DNA of 64,000 nucleotides from Piromyces finnis (GCA_002104945.1 MCFH01000042.1:186001-250000), one strand, 5' to 3'. Positions 30,606 through 43,568 are shown, counted from the stretch's first letter. The notes: a model not told the origin generated them from the letters alone. Numbers and translations are program-made.

Positions 30606-31501
30606 TGATTATTATTCTCCAAAAATATATCCTTTTTATTTTTATCTATTAACTCTCTAAGTTCCGGACAAGTAGATTGAAAATGACCTTTCTTTTTGCA
30701 ATAAAAACAAGTTACCCTATTTGCAGGATTATAATAATTTTCGAGTTCCCGTTTATTTTCCTCATGGACATTTTCACGGAACCCTTGATCAGTAAGTTTT
30801 GAGCTTTTTATGTCAGTCTTAAAATTAGTGTAATTTCCAATGTTATTATTCTTTAGTCGATCTACTTTTTCAGCAACCAAAAAAGCTTTTTCCAAAGTCA
30901 ATTCTTCACTTTTCAATGATACCCTCTTCCAGGCTTCGTAGTTAGATTGTATTGAATCTATATAGTCTAAAACACTAATTAATTTTCTTTTCTTTTTATC
31001 TAATTGAGTATAAAGATTTCTGTATCTAATGTTAAAATCTCTTATTCTCTCGTTCTTTTTCAATTTTAATGTTCTAATACTCTTTAGTATAACAGTTTGA
31101 TCTTCTAAGATTCCATAAAGTTTCTTCAAGGACATTACTATCTTCTCAAATGAAGGATACTTTTCTTCTTCACTAATATTGGTTTCTTCTTCAGTTTCGT
31201 TTCCGCTAACTGATTCCTCATCGGAGCTATTCTCTTCATCTGAGATATCTTCTTCTTCTTCTCCCAATTCCTTTAGATCTTTTATAAACCTTTGAGCGTC
31301 CCCCTGAGAAGTCAGCAAACATCCATAATAAATAGTTTTGTCTTCTTTTATCTGTTGGAGTTCCATCCAGAGTTTTAAATCGGTAGACCAACCTTGAACA
31401 TCTTGGTTTCCATTTCCAATCTTAGTTATATCCCATAACTCCTTCTTGAGTTCTCTAAAACTAGTGGTAGAATTGGAAGTGAAGGTAAATGTTTTAGACA
31501 T
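30593..31501 (-). CDS. gag: Gag of BC
   Basis: 302 residues, intact. Homologous to A Gag throughout: N-terminal FRELKKELWDI, acidic stretch (about 80-120), IRDFNIRYRNLYTQLDKKKRK, CCHC knuckle CFYCKKKGHFQSTC, tail ending NNHLNH. The tail reads through the position where A and A' have a stop. It lies 75 bp inside the PBS. Confidence 0.92.
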   Translation of the reverse strand: MSKTFTFTSNSTTSFRELKKELWDITKIGNGNQDVQGWSTDLKLWMELQQIKEDKTIYYGCLLTSQGDAQRFIKDLKELGEEEEDISDEENSSDEESVSGNETEEETNISEEEKYPSFEKIVMSLKKLYGILEDQTVILKSIRTLKLKKNERIRDFNIRYRNLYTQLDKKKRKLISVLDYIDSIQSNYEAWKRVSLKSEELTLEKAFLVAEKVDRLKNNNIGNYTNFKTDIKSSKLTDQGFRENVHEENKRELENYYNPANRVTCFYCKKKGHFQSTCPELRELIDKNKKDIFLENNNHLNH

Positions 31502-31576
31502 TGTTTAAATACACTCTTCTTTCAAAAAAAAATTGTTTTATTAGAAATAATTTTATTAATATTAATATTTATATTT

Positions 31577-31593
31577 CCCCGATATCTCCACCA
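31577..31593 (-). other. Primer-binding site of BC, matching tRNA-Ala(UGC)
   Basis: The minus strand reads TGGTGGAGATATCGGGG, 7 nt from the LTR, identical to the PBS of A and A'. Confidence 0.92.
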
Positions 31594-31600
31594 TAATTTA

Positions 31601-32713
31601 TGGTAAGGTTCTGTTAAATAATAGGGAATAATAAATATTTGAATTTTAATACTTATTCTTATTTTTATTTTTCTGGTATATCGTTTTTATTAGAACTTCT
31701 CTTTTTATTTTATATAAATTTATACATTTAAAGTTTAATATCAATTATCAATACTTTTAATTATTAATTTCGGAAATAAACAAAAAAAATATATTAAAAT
31801 CTTAATAAATAAAAGATATTTTAATAACTAAACAATAAAAATAATTAATAAGTTGTTTAATTTATAAAATAATATAGTTTAATAATTTAAAAATAAGTTT
31901 AATTTAGAATATAATATTAGTTCAATTTAATAAAAATAAAATTTAATTAAAATATTTACGCTTAGATAAATAATATTAATTTATTAATTAAAAATTTAGT
32001 TAACTTAAATATGATAATAATGATAAATGGTGTCAAGAGTTAGAGTGGATTTAGAACTATAATTAAGTCTACTAGGTTAGGATAGGCTTAATTATATAGT
32101 AAATAATAAATTTTTATAAATAAAAGAGTAATAAATATAGTTTTTTAAGAATAATTTTATTTAATTTTTATAATATAAATAAATGATAATTATTAATTTT
32201 AAATATTGAATTTACTATATAAAAATGAGTATAATAATCTCACAAAGAACTTCTTAAAATCGTTCTTTGTTCAACTTATTTATACTTTCATTTTTAATAT
32301 AATGTTGATATTAATAAAGTATAATAATAATATAATTTAAGTTATACATGTATAATAATATAAATATAAATATTAATAAAATATAATAATAATAATAATA
32401 TAATTTTCTTTAAATATCGATATTAATAAGTTGTTAAAAATAATATTAATAATTATTTAAATGAATCTTATTTTACTAATTGGTTTGTTTAATATTAATT
32501 AATTGTTACACTATTTATCTCCGGATAATAAATAGCTTTCCAATTAATATTTATATTAAATAAACTATTATTAGTTAAATTAATATTTTAATTAATTTAA
32601 CTAATAATTCAAAATTATGAAATTTCATGAAATATCAAATTTCATGAATTGTGATTTTGACAAATGGTTAAGCTATTTTAATAATAAAAACATTATATCA
32701 TTATTCCTTATCA
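31601..32713 (-). repeat. 5' LTR of BC, interrupted by a solo LTR
   Basis: Sense strand starts TGATAAGG at 32713 and ends CTTACCA at 31601. Removing the solo LTR and one TSD leaves about 476 bp. It aligns without gaps to 1-242. Confidence 0.87.
32031..32662 (-). repeat. Solo LTR of family F
   Basis: 632 bp, TGTCAAGAG...TTTTGACA, TSD AATGG at 32026-32030 and 32663-32667. Near-identical to the LTRs of F at 43569 and 49547. The empty site is seen at 192-196 in the other BC LTR. Confidence 0.93.
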
Positions 32714-32717
32714 ATTT

Positions 32718-33417
32718 TGTTACGGTTCGAGGAATTTACTTTTATTTATAAAATATTAATAAATTTATTAATACTCAAAAATAATATTAAAATGAAATAA
32801 GAAAAATTGTTTTATTAATAAAATTGTTTTATTAAGATATTAATATAAAATTATAAAATAAAATAAAAATAAAAATATCTGTATATTCTCTAATTCTTAT
32901 AATATACACCTTTTTATACTTTTTGTAAAAAATTAAGTAGTGTTAATTAAAAGAATTAGTCTTTAATTATTTACATTAATTTTAGTATTTAAATTACTTT
33001 TAAATGAATAATAAAATTACATTACTATTATAATAAATATTTATACATATTATTAAATTGATTAACATACATTAAAAGTTTACTTTAAATATATTTAACT
33101 AAAGAATTTTACTATTTTACAGAAATATTATTCATAATTTTAATTAATAAAAATTCATTAACTTGATAAATTAAACTAAAAGTTCAATAAACTATAATTT
33201 TCAATATATTATTATTACTAAATTAATTTTTAAGTTTAATAAAATAAAATTTAAGTTCAATAAAAATAATTATTAATAATTTTAAATATAATTTAAGTGT
33301 ATACATTAATTTACAAATAAGAATATTGTAAAGTTTTCATACATTTAGGAACAATAATGGATTAGGTCATAATCATTAATTATGACAAGAATAACATTAT
33401 TTGTTGGTTCCTTAACA
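32718..33417 (-). repeat. 3' LTR of A'
   Basis: 700 bp; lacks about 6 bp in a TTATT tract and a few single bases compared with A's LTR. Confidence 0.9.
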
Positions 33418-33440
33418 AGTGCCCCCACGAAGACTCTTGC

Positions 33441-36400
33441 TTACGCAAAAGCAGAGTTAAACTTTACAATGTTCTTAAGATGAACATTTCGGTTCATCTG
33501 AATTCCAGAGGATATATCAGCTAAAGTAACCGTATTGAATTGTTTCTTGACAACTTTGAGTGGTCTAACGAAATAAGGCTCTAATTTCGTTCGATTAAAA
33601 TTTCTAACTAATACTAGATCACCGATATGGATATTTTTGCCCTTAGTCATACTTTGTTTTTCTTCCCTTCTAGTAGCCCAGTATTTATTCGCATTTTTAA
33701 TATTTTCACAAACTTCCAACGTCCACCTGTAATGATTAATAAACTTCTCAAGTAAGATTTCATCCGAAGACTGATTAATACCCTTAGTAGGTCTGGCGGC
33801 AATATCAAAGGGTTGCTGATCTTCTCTTCCATAAACCAATTCAAAACTAGAATGGTTTGTGACAGTATTTTTAGTAGTTCTGAGCGCCCAAAGAGCAGAA
33901 GGCAAAACTTCATCCCAATCCTTGTTTTCTGTTCCAAGCAGTCTTAGAAGCTTTCCAATTTCTTTGTTTCTATTTTCAGTCAAACCATTACTTTCAGGAT
34001 GATAAGTTGAGACAAACTTGACATAAACATCATATAAGTCAAGGAAAACTTTGGTCATATCTGAGGTAAATTGAACACCGTTATCGGTTGTGTAATGCTG
34101 ACACAGAAAGAATAGATTAGGATATCTATTCTATTACAATAACACAAAATTTAAAATAAAATAAAAAATTGTTTTATTAAAAATATCTTTTATTATAATA
34201 GAAATTTTATTAATAACAATTACATTGATAAAATGATGAAAAATATTTTCTATTTATATTTTTCCTAAATACATTTATATTATATTATAACTATTTATTT
34301 AAAATATATTATTATTTAAAACCTACACTAAAATCTTAATTATTAATAAAATATTTAAACTATAACTATTTTAGTAAAATTAAATAGGCAATTCAAATCA
34401 AATACTATTTAATTTGAATATGTGTAATGTTGAACACTGAAAGAATAGATTAGGATATCTATTCTATTACAATAACACAAAAATTTGAAAAAATAAAATA
34501 AAAAATTGTTTTATAAAATATCTTTTATTATAATAGAATTTTAATAATAACAATTACATCGATAAAATGATGAAAAATATCTTCTATTTATATTTTTCCT
34601 AAATACATTTATATTATATTATAACTATTTATTTCTTATATATTATTATTTAAAATCTACACTAAAATCTTAATTATTAATAAATATTTAAACTATAACT
34701 ATTTTTAGTAAAATACAATTGGCAATTCAAATTAAGTACCATTTAATTTGAATATGTGCCCATGTATTATTGATATATTAATCATTTATTATTGATCTAT
34801 TTCTAAAAAAAAACAATACTAAAACTAGGTATTTAAATTGAGAATATTAATTTACTTGTTAAACATTAAAAATAAATTAATAATTTATTTTGTTTTAAAC
34901 TTTAATTATTAATAAATAAATTATGTCTCATTTTCTTTTTCTGAATATAATTTGTGTAACTTAAACAATAATACTTGTGGCTTAAGTTACATTAAAGATA
35001 TCAAACAGAGGCGTTTGATATCTTTACAATATGTGCCCATGTATTATTTATATATTAATCATTTATTATTTATATACTATTCATCTTTTTCTATCAAAAA
35101 ACAATACTAAAACTAAGAAATTAAATTGAGAAATTTAATTTATTTGTAAAACATTAAAAATAAATTAATAATTTATTTTGTTTCAAACTTTAATTATTAA
35201 TAAATAAATTATGTCTCATTTTCTTTTTCTGTAATATAAATTGTGTAACTTAAACAATAATACTTGTGGCTTAAGTTACATTAAAGATATCAAGCTGAGG
35301 CATTTGATATCTTTACAGGTTGTAATGACTTGTGGTACACCATGTCGAGAGAAAACATTGACTAAAAATTTTATGACATCCTTTGAAGTGATATTTTCGG
35401 TGGGTTCTGCTTCGACCCATTTTGTGAAATGATCCACTGCAACTATAATATATTGGTTATTGTTACGAGTTTTTACTAATGGACCAATGATATCTAAACC
35501 CAGATGAGTGAAAGGAGCTTCAACCTCAGTTGGAAGATTTTCCGTAGGTTCTGGATATGGTTGAGGGCGATTAAGTTGGCATTTTTCACATTTGGCTACA
35601 ACTCTTCGAATATCATTAACCATGTCGTTCCAATAATAGCTTTTTCTCAGACGTTGATAAGTTTTATAATATCCTTCATGTCCAATGTTATGAGCTTCCA
35701 AAATCAATTTCAGCTTTTCATTGGTTTCCGTGATCAATTTTCGATAATTCCTTCCATCAATAAAGTAATCCACCCCATCTATTTTGGTGAACTTTTCTTC
35801 AACAAATTCTTTAATTACCTTGATAGCATGGTTTCTTCTATACCTTTATTAATTTTAGTAGCTAACACTTCCTTATCTTTGTCATTTCTCATTCGAGACA
35901 GTGCATCTGCTACAACATTCTTTTTACCTTGTTCATAACGAATATCAACTCCTAGCATACTAGCTGTTAAACACCATCTTGTTCGTCTTGCATTGTTTGG
36001 CTCCTTATTTTTAAATAATCCAATTAATGGTTTATGATCAGTATAGACGATAGTCTTGAATGGACTTTCCATTATATAAGGCTTTAATTTAGTAATGCAG
36101 TAAAATAAGGCAGTCCCTTCCAAGTCAGTAATTCCATAATTTTTTTCTGCTTTCGTCAGACTTCGGCTAATATAATGAATTGGATGTTCAATATCGGTAC
36201 CTTCCTTTTGTAATAATACTCCTCCGATTCCTTCATACGATGCATCTGTTCGGATTATAAATTCTTTCTCAAAATCAGGGAATTTCAGAATAGGCGCATT
36301 AATTAACTTTTCTTTCAATATAATAAAACTCTCTTGTTGTTCATTACACCATTTGAAAGGAACACCTTTTCTAAGCAACTTACACAAGGGAGCAGTAAGT

Positions 36401-38658
36401 TTAGCATAATTAGGAATAAAATCTCTATAATATCCAATTGAACCTAGGAATGATCTTAATTCATGGATATTCGAAGGAGGTTTCCAATTTTTTATAGCTT
36501 GGATTTTGTTATCTAATGGTTTAAGACCCTCTGTAGTTAAACGATGGCCTAACACGTCAACTTCAGTTTGCATAAAATGATATTTTTCAATATTGATTTT
36601 TAGTTTGTTTTCCCGGAAAATTGCTAAAACTTGATTTATATGTTCAATATGTTCTTCAATACTCTTTGAATAGATCAGAATATCATCAATGAAGTTATAA
36701 ACACACTTTCCAATTAACGGAAACAGAATCCGATTCATCTCCCTCTGAAATGTAGCGGGTGCTCCAGTGAGACCAAAAGGCATAACCTTGAATTGGTAAT
36801 TTCCAAACTTAGTTGTAAAACTTGTCAATTCAACGCTTTCTTCATCCATAAGGATTTGATGATAGCCGGAATATAAGTCCATAGTAGTGAATATAGTTGC
36901 ACCATGTAAACTATCAAATATCTCATCTATAAAAGGAATTGAATAGGCATCCTTTTCAGACAAATCATTAACTCTTCGATAGTCCACGCACATTCTCCAT
37001 TTCCCATTATGCTTCGGGACCAAAACCACCGGAGAAGACCATTCCGAGTACGATGGCTCAATTAGCTTTTTATTAATCAATTTAGACAATTCTTCCTTAA
37101 GTATATCAGATTTGAACTTGGCTAACCTATATGATCTTTGTTTAATTGGCTTTGCTCCTGGCTTTAAATTAATCTTATGGGGAGTTAAATTCGAAGGTGT
37201 TAGTTCTTCAGAAGAAGTAGCAATAATTTCAATATTCTCTTCCAATATCCGAACAATTTGTTCTCGATACTTTTCATTAAGAGTCTCAGTAAAATTTTTA
37301 TTGTGAATATATTCTGAAGGTGGTAAACCTTCAATATTTTTCAAATCACTTTTAAAATCTTCATCACCGACTCTACGTATCATACACATAATCTTTTCTT
37401 CATCATCATATTTGTTATTAATTGGAGCAATATCTTCAATAAATCCATTTGAATTAAATCTGCAAAGACTATAGCGAAGTGGGTGGATAAATAAGTTGTT
37501 ATCCATTTGGGTTTTCAAATTAATTAACATATCATAAAAGGGGTCTTCTTTATCCACCACTCTAAAATCAGCAGTGATTGTAAGATCATTTATCTGGACC
37601 GGTACTCTAATAATTATGCCTTCCGAATAGTCATCATTTTTAGTAGCTAAACGTATTCTTCCACAACTCAATCCAATAGATTCATATTGATGGGGAAGTT
37701 TATCTAAATATTTTTTTGTTATAATACTTAAGTTGCTACAGGAATCAACTAATAATTTACCTGGTACCCCATCAACCGTTGCATCTACCATAGCGATATC
37801 TTCTTCTGATACTTCTTTACTTTTGCTTACATACGAATGATCTACATTATTTACTAATACCGAAGTAGCATTAAAATTCTCCAGAGCTCCCACAATTTTT
37901 GTGTTGTTCTTTTCCAGTTTAAGACCTTGTGACACTTGCGTTCGTAACTTTGGAGCCGAGTTAAGTAATTGACCAAAAGTAATATTGCATTTTGTTTCGT
38001 TAAGATCTTTAACTACATTATATTCTTCCGTATCTGCTATCATTTGAATATTTCTAGCAGTTTTCTTAACCTTCGATTCTGCAGGTTTTTCTTTCTTTTA
38101 CTCTTTCATTAATTTATTTAGAGTTGAATTAGAAGTAGATTTGGTTGATTCACTTGTGTTATCTTTCTCTACCACCTTAGCACCTTTCTTATCTGTAATT
38201 GCAGATAACATTTCTTCTTCATCATAGTCGATAATAATAGGATCTTCATTAGAACTTGCCAATTCATTCTTTTCTTCTTCCTTTTGTTCACTACTACTAG
38301 CACGCTCTTTATCCCGAAGTTTTCTTTCTTTTAGTTTTTGTTCTCTGATATTCGGTTGAGCAATAATAGAAGGATGCAGTTGCTTAGGAGAAACATTTAT
38401 TGGTATATTTTCTAATTCTTGTGCTTTACGTTTCCTAAGAGCAGGTGTAAGAATAAGTCTAGGATCATTTTTCAAGTTTTTGTGAAGTCGTTTTTCTTTA
38501 TTATCATCTTGTTCTTTGCTTATTTTATCCAACTTCCTTTTATTAGCACATACAAAGAACTGTTCATTAATATCAGTATCTTCAAAGTCACTTTCGATTT
38601 CTTCATCATATTCTTCTTTCGACCAATCACTCTGGCTTGTTGTTTCTTCACTTGGCAT
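33441..38658 (-). pseudogene. pol: Broken pol of A'
   Basis: Nearly identical to the pol of A. Lesions: CAA to TAA at 38098-38100; one T missing near 35823, shifting the frame between RNase H and integrase; insertion of Z (34091-35317) inside the integrase core just before the catalytic TTDNGVQF. The pieces read 38098-38658, 35815-38043, 35276-35773 and 33441-34058. Several residue changes from A look like C-to-T or G-to-A transitions. Confidence 0.93.
34091..35317. repeat. Z: LTR-like insertion in A' integrase
   Basis: 1227 bp, TGTAATGCTG...ATCTTTACA, TSD GGTTG at 34086-34090 and 35318-35322; the unbroken site is visible in A near 11671. Inside, a unit of about 333 bp is present twice (from 34091 and about 34423), followed by a unit of about 280 bp present twice. 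Each second-type unit ends in an inverted repeat (AAAGATATCAAA/TTTGATATCTTT at 34994-35025 in the first). No coding. Confidence 0.88.
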
Positions 38659-38693
38659 TGACTGATACTGAGCTGAAGCTATTTTATTGACGA

Positions 38694-38727
38694 TGGGAGT
38701 GCTTCTTCTCCCACTTAATGATTTAAA
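38694..38727 (-). promoter_or_regulatory. -1 frameshift signal of A'
   Basis: T TTA AAT (38727-38721) and hairpin TGGGAG/CTCCCA (38713-38694), same as in A. Confidence 0.72.
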
Positions 38728-38768
38728 TGATTATCATAATAACGCTTCTTGTTTCCTTCAATAATGGC

Positions 38769-39596
38769 TTAAAGTTTTGGGCAATTTTGTTGATAATGAC
38801 CAGGTTCACTACAGAAGAAACAAGCTTTAATAGTTAAATTCTTCATTTTCTTGACTAGGTTATTCATTTCATCATCTTTATTAGGCTTTTTGGCTTCAGT
38901 AAAAGAAACTTTTCTCTTGTATGGTTGAAAATGATTATAACTTTTGGTTATTGCAGTAGTCGTTGGTATATTACCATCATTATCTATTCTAGTAGATAAC
39001 CTATCTACCTTCTCAGCTATCTTAAAGGCCTTTTCTAGGGTGATATCATCTTTTAAAGATACTTTTCTCCATGCTTCTTTATTATTTTGTAAAGAATCTG
39101 CATAATCTAACACACTAATCTGCTTCTTCTTTTTCTTATCCAACTTTAAATATAAAGATCTATATCTTCTATTGAAATCTTTAACTGATTCATTTCTTCT
39201 TATACGTAGTCTTCTTAGTTCCCGTAATAACATACTTTGATCTTCTTTTAACCCATAAAATGTTTCAAGGGCATTGATAATTTTCCCAAGTGAGGGATAA
39301 TCTTCTTCATTAGATTCATTTTTCTGATTCTCTTCTTCATTTTCACTTTCATATTCATCTTCACTATCACTGTCTTTATCTTCCAACTCTTGGATTACCT
39401 TTCTTGATTCACCCTTAGAAGTAAGCACACATGCCATGTAAATTTTCTTGGCACTAGTGATATCTTGAAGTTCAATCCATAAACTTATTTCAGAAGCCCA
39501 GGATCTTATGTCCAAATTATCTTTGGAAAGTTTTTCTATATCCTTGAGTTCCTTCTTCAATTCCTTGAAATCTATCCTTGTAGTAGAATTGCTCAT
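38769..39596 (-). CDS. gag: Gag of A' (early UAA retained)
   Basis: 275 residues, three changes seen from A Gag (P to S, L to I, D to N). A stop just upstream of the ATG at 39596 confirms the start. The UAA after CPKL (38771-38769) is the same as in A, and the tail up to the slippery site is conserved behind it. Confidence 0.88.
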   Translation of the reverse strand: MSNSTTRIDFKELKKELKDIEKLSKDNLDIRSWASEISLWIELQDITSAKKIYMACVLTSKGESRKVIQELEDKDSDSEDEYESENEEENQKNESNEEDYPSLGKIINALETFYGLKEDQSMLLRELRRLRIRRNESVKDFNRRYRSLYLKLDKKKKKQISVLDYADSLQNNKEAWRKVSLKDDITLEKAFKIAEKVDRLSTRIDNDGNIPTTTAITKSYNHFQPYKRKVSFTEAKKPNKDDEMNNLVKKMKNLTIKACFFCSEPGHYQQNCPKL

Positions 39597-41100
39597 TTTC
39601 TTTTATTTTCCTTGACTGAATTTATTGCAGTACAAGATGACACAGTATAGACTCAAAAATACCTTTGATAGTCTAAAAAAAATTATAAGTTCGAAATTCC
39701 TTTATCGACCACTTATTAGTTGTAACCAAGCTCGAAATTCCTTTATCGACCACTTGACAGAATGAGATACAAATAATCTAGCACAGCACGTACTACCAAT
39801 TATTTATTTAAATTTTTAGTATCACTCCTTACTATCTTAGTTCAGTCAGAAAAGATGAAATTATTACTTTTGTTTTCTGTTTTTCTTATAGTTAATTATT
39901 ATTTGTTTTCAATTTACTAGCAAGAATTTTAATTTAATATTGTTATTACTGATTCAAGTTACCGACCAAATTATATATAATAGACTATTAACTAAGAGTC
40001 TTTCGTCCAATGGTAAATGTTGCCATCACCTTATTCACACGATCTAAGTTCCGTCACGTGCTTCAGGATCTTTCTACCACCCCTAGTATACCTCTGTTGA
40101 TTAGTTAATAAGGCTTGTCTATGCTGATATAACTTGTTTAACTTAAAACAGTAAGAAAAGAATATTTCAATTAGCAATATTAAATTACTCGAAGAGAATC
40201 AACAAAAAGAATAGATATATATATATCTATATTTTTTTTTAATTAATTATTATTTAAAAACTTATTTCTTTTTATAAAAATATAGGCCAACCTATATAAT
40301 GTTAAACCACCAAGTATTATAGGTTGTGTAATTCTAAGTGAAAATCCCTCGTAGCTCTTTGATGATAAGCCACAAATATACCCGATGGTTAATATTAAAT
40401 ATAATTTAATAAAAGGAAGTAACGTAATTAATTTCTTTATTATCACTAACTTAATTAGCGGAAAGAAAATAATTGATTATCTTCCCCAATTATCAGATAT
40501 AATTGAACACCAAAGTATTACGTACAGCAGTTTAACTTGCCACGCTAAGGGTCACTTTCGAATTATTTATTTATATTTTAAAAAGAATAATTTTTAAAAA
40601 TCGTTCAATTAGAAAAAAAAATTTTTTTTTTTTTCTTTTTTTTAAAAATTATAAATACTAAAATAATATTTAATTTATTAAAAATTTGAATTACAATAAT
40701 AAGTATAGTAGAACAGCATTTCACAGCAATTTTCCAATACTTATTTAGGGTGCTTAAGTAGTTCACAATTGCCCAGCTTACCGTATTACCAGTGTCATGT
40801 AGCAATTATGCGAGGCACTTCTATTTCTCTAGCAAAATAGAAAGGTTCAGCGCTTTCCAGTATCCTACTGTGAAAGATAAACTAGACCTAAAAACTTAAC
40901 CACTAATTCCTAAATAAAGTACTGCTTCTAAAGCGTACTAATTCAGTTCTACTATAATATTATACCTTAAAGCTTCAACAGTAATATAAATATTACCTAT
41001 AACTTTGAAGGGTAATAAATTTTTAATAAATTTATATAATATTTTAGTAATATTTTAATATTACTTTATCCTATGTATTAATAATTTTTATTAATATTAT

Positions 41101-41117
41101 CCCCGATATCTCCACCA
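41101..41117 (-). other. Primer-binding site of A'
   Basis: Minus strand TGGTGGAGATATCGGGG, 7 nt from the 5' LTR; same tRNA-Ala(UGC) match as A. Confidence 0.92.
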
Positions 41118-41124
41118 ATTTTTA

Positions 41125-41824
41125 TGTTACGATTCGAGGAATTTACTTTTATTTATAAAATATTAATAAATTTATTAATACTCAAAAATAATATTAAAAT
41201 GAAATAAGAAAAATTGTTTTATTAATAAAATTGTTTTATTAAGATATTAATATAAAATTATAAAATAAAATAAAAATAAAAATATCTGTATATTCTCTAA
41301 TTCTTATAATATACACCTTTTTATACTTTTTGTAAAAAATTAAGTAGTGTTAATTAAAAGAATTAGTCTTTAATTATTTACATTAATTTTAGTATTTAAA
41401 TTACTTTTAAATGAATAATAAAATTACATTACTATTATAATAAATATTTATACATATTATTAAATTGATTAACATACATTAAAAGTTTACTTTAAATATA
41501 TTTAACTAAAGAATTTTACTATTTTACAGAAATATTATTCATAATTTTAATTAATAAAAATTCATTAACTTGATAAATTAAACTAAAAGTTCAATAAACT
41601 ATAATTTTCAATATATTATTATTACTAAATTAATTTTTAAGTTTAATAAAATAAAATTTAAGTTCAATAAAAATAATTATTAATAATTTTAAATATAATT
41701 TAAGTGTATACATTAATTTACAAATAAGAATATTGTAAAGTTTTCATACATTTAGGAACAATAATGGATTAGGTCATAATCATTAATTATGACAAGAATA
41801 ACATTATTTGTTGGTTCCTTAACA
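41125..41824 (-). repeat. 5' LTR of A'
   Basis: 700 bp; one base difference from 32718-33417 noticed near its start (GATTCGAGG against GGTTCGAGG). Confidence 0.9.
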
Positions 41825-41828
41825 ATTT

Positions 41829-42589
41829 TTGATATAATTTGATAATAATCTTAATTTTGAATTTTACTTCAAAAAGTGATTATTATATTATATCTTTTGT
41901 TATAACTATATAAGTTATATTGATTAAGATTTAAAATCGTTTTTATAAAAATTAATAAAATTGTTTTGTTAAAACACTAAATTGTTTTATTAGAAACACT
42001 TGTTTTTCTAATATTTAAATATTTAAAATTTTTATTTATTTAAGTATAAAAGTGATTATTAAAATTATAAAATATTAATCTAACTATATAATATTTCTTT
42101 ATTAATAATAATAATAATGATTAAAATAAGAATATTTACATGTATTTATATTTTCTTTTAAATTTAAACTATTTACATTAAAACAATAAAATTAATAACT
42201 ATTTACAATAAAAATAATAAAAGTAATTAGAAATAACAATAAAAGAAATAATTAAAAGTTAAAGAATATAAAAAGTTGTTTATTTTACAATTAATTAAAG
42301 TAATAATTATTTTTAATGTTTTAATAAAGGTGTTTAATTATATTATTTTATAACATGAATTATTATATTTGTTTACTTTTAAAGTGTAATTTACTAACGA
42401 AGTTATTAAATATTTAATTTAACAATTAATTTAACAAGAGTTATATATTTTGATCTCGATTAATTAAAGTTTATTATTTTCTTTCAATAATCAAAATATA
42501 TGCAGTGTTTAGGATTAATTTTATTTAAGAGTTTTGGTAAAGTACTTAATTAAACTATAACTTGTTTTAAGTTACTTTTAGGGTTAACT
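41829..42589. other. AT-rich spacer with an inverted repeat
   Basis: No gene seen. A perfect 12-bp inverted repeat ATATATTTTGAT/ATCAAAATATAT lies at 42443-42454 and 42490-42501. Composition and short motifs resemble the Z-type LTRs, so it may be an old LTR. Confidence 0.45.
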
Positions 42590-42594
42590 TAAAA

Positions 42595-43563
42595 TGTTAA
42601 ATTTTTGGATTTGGTTATGCGGCCAGGTCAGAATGTTATCAATTATATAGTAAATATGTTTTTAAGAAATTAAATTTAAATATAAAATAACCCTTTAAAC
42701 TTCCAAATGAAAAATTAATATTTATTCTTTAGAATAACTTTTTTTATAAAATTTTATTTATTTATTAATAATAATATAAATGATAATATATTTAATAACT
42801 ATATAATTAAGATTATAACTATAATCTTTACAAAGAATTAAAATCAAATTCAATTCATTCTATTTTATATTCTTTGTTCAGATTATTAAATTGATAAAAA
42901 TAAAGTATTACATGTAATATGTTAATAATATAATAAGATTGTTTGTTTGTTTGTTTGTTTGTTTGTTTTGTCATGACATAAAATAAAATAAACATATGAT
43001 TAATCATTTAAACACTTGATCCATTAACCTATTTTATAATAATTAAAATTATTTAATTTATAAATGTTAACTGTTACACCTAAATGGTTTAGTTCTATTT
43101 TTAGTAACAGTCACTATCATTAATTAAATTAATATAATTAGAATTTCTATTGATATCTTTTTAATTTTCGTCAAGTCATAAGAAATGTCTATGATCCATA
43201 CTTGATATCATATTAATTTTAATTTACTTATAAAAATCTTCAAATGATCATATCTTCCTTAAATGACCAGTTAGAAGGACCGCGATTATACCAAAATATA
43301 GCTTTTCCCTTAAGCTTTCTAATAAACTTGGTTTCACAACCGTAGCACTTATTTCGTGTTTGTTTATTTTTGGTTAAGGGTTATAGTGTATTGATATTAA
43401 ATTTTTTGAAATCATAACCCTTTCACTGAACCAAAATTTAAAAGGTGACTTTTAAAGGTGTTTTAAAATAATTATTGGGATCGATCATTTAATTCTAATT
43501 ATTATGTTTAATTAATTATAGATATTATCTGAATTTGTTTTAAATCCGGTTAATATCTTCACA
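42595..43563. repeat. G1: solo LTR-like repeat
   Basis: 969 bp, TGTTAAATTT...ATCTTCACA, with TAAAA on both sides (42590-42594, 43564-43568). Contains a (GTTT)n run near 42938. Near-identical to G2. Confidence 0.75.
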
Positions 43564-43568
43564 TAAAA

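Larger units (their letters stand above)
1..32713 (-). mobile_element. Element BC: Ty3/Gypsy element split by nested insertions
   Basis: The 5' LTR (31601-32713), PBS and gag lie at the right. The pol remnant, polypurine tract and start of the 3' LTR lie at the left. Three things show these are one element. The 3' LTR piece (1-242) aligns without gaps to the 5' LTR (31835-32030 plus 32668-32713) with one mismatch seen. The split is an insertion with TSD ACTAC (4084-4088 and 30486-30490). The pol frame entered by -1 frameshift after gag runs to the TSD on the right side and continues in phase on the left side. Pol carries stops and frameshifts, so the copy is dead. The 3' LTR continues beyond the window. 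Confidence 0.85.
32718..41824 (-). mobile_element. Element A': second, damaged copy of A
   Basis: Minus-strand copy with 700-bp LTRs at both ends and 4-bp TSD ATTT (32714-32717, 41825-41828). Its target is the first bases outside the BC 5' LTR. Pol is broken by a stop, a 1-nt loss and the Z insertion. Gag, with its early UAA, is otherwise the same as in A. Confidence 0.93.

Noticed and set aside
35504-35938. 144-codon frame on the plus strand within A'
   Set aside because: Antisense shadow of the integrase and RNase H region; the same shadow appears opposite A pol.
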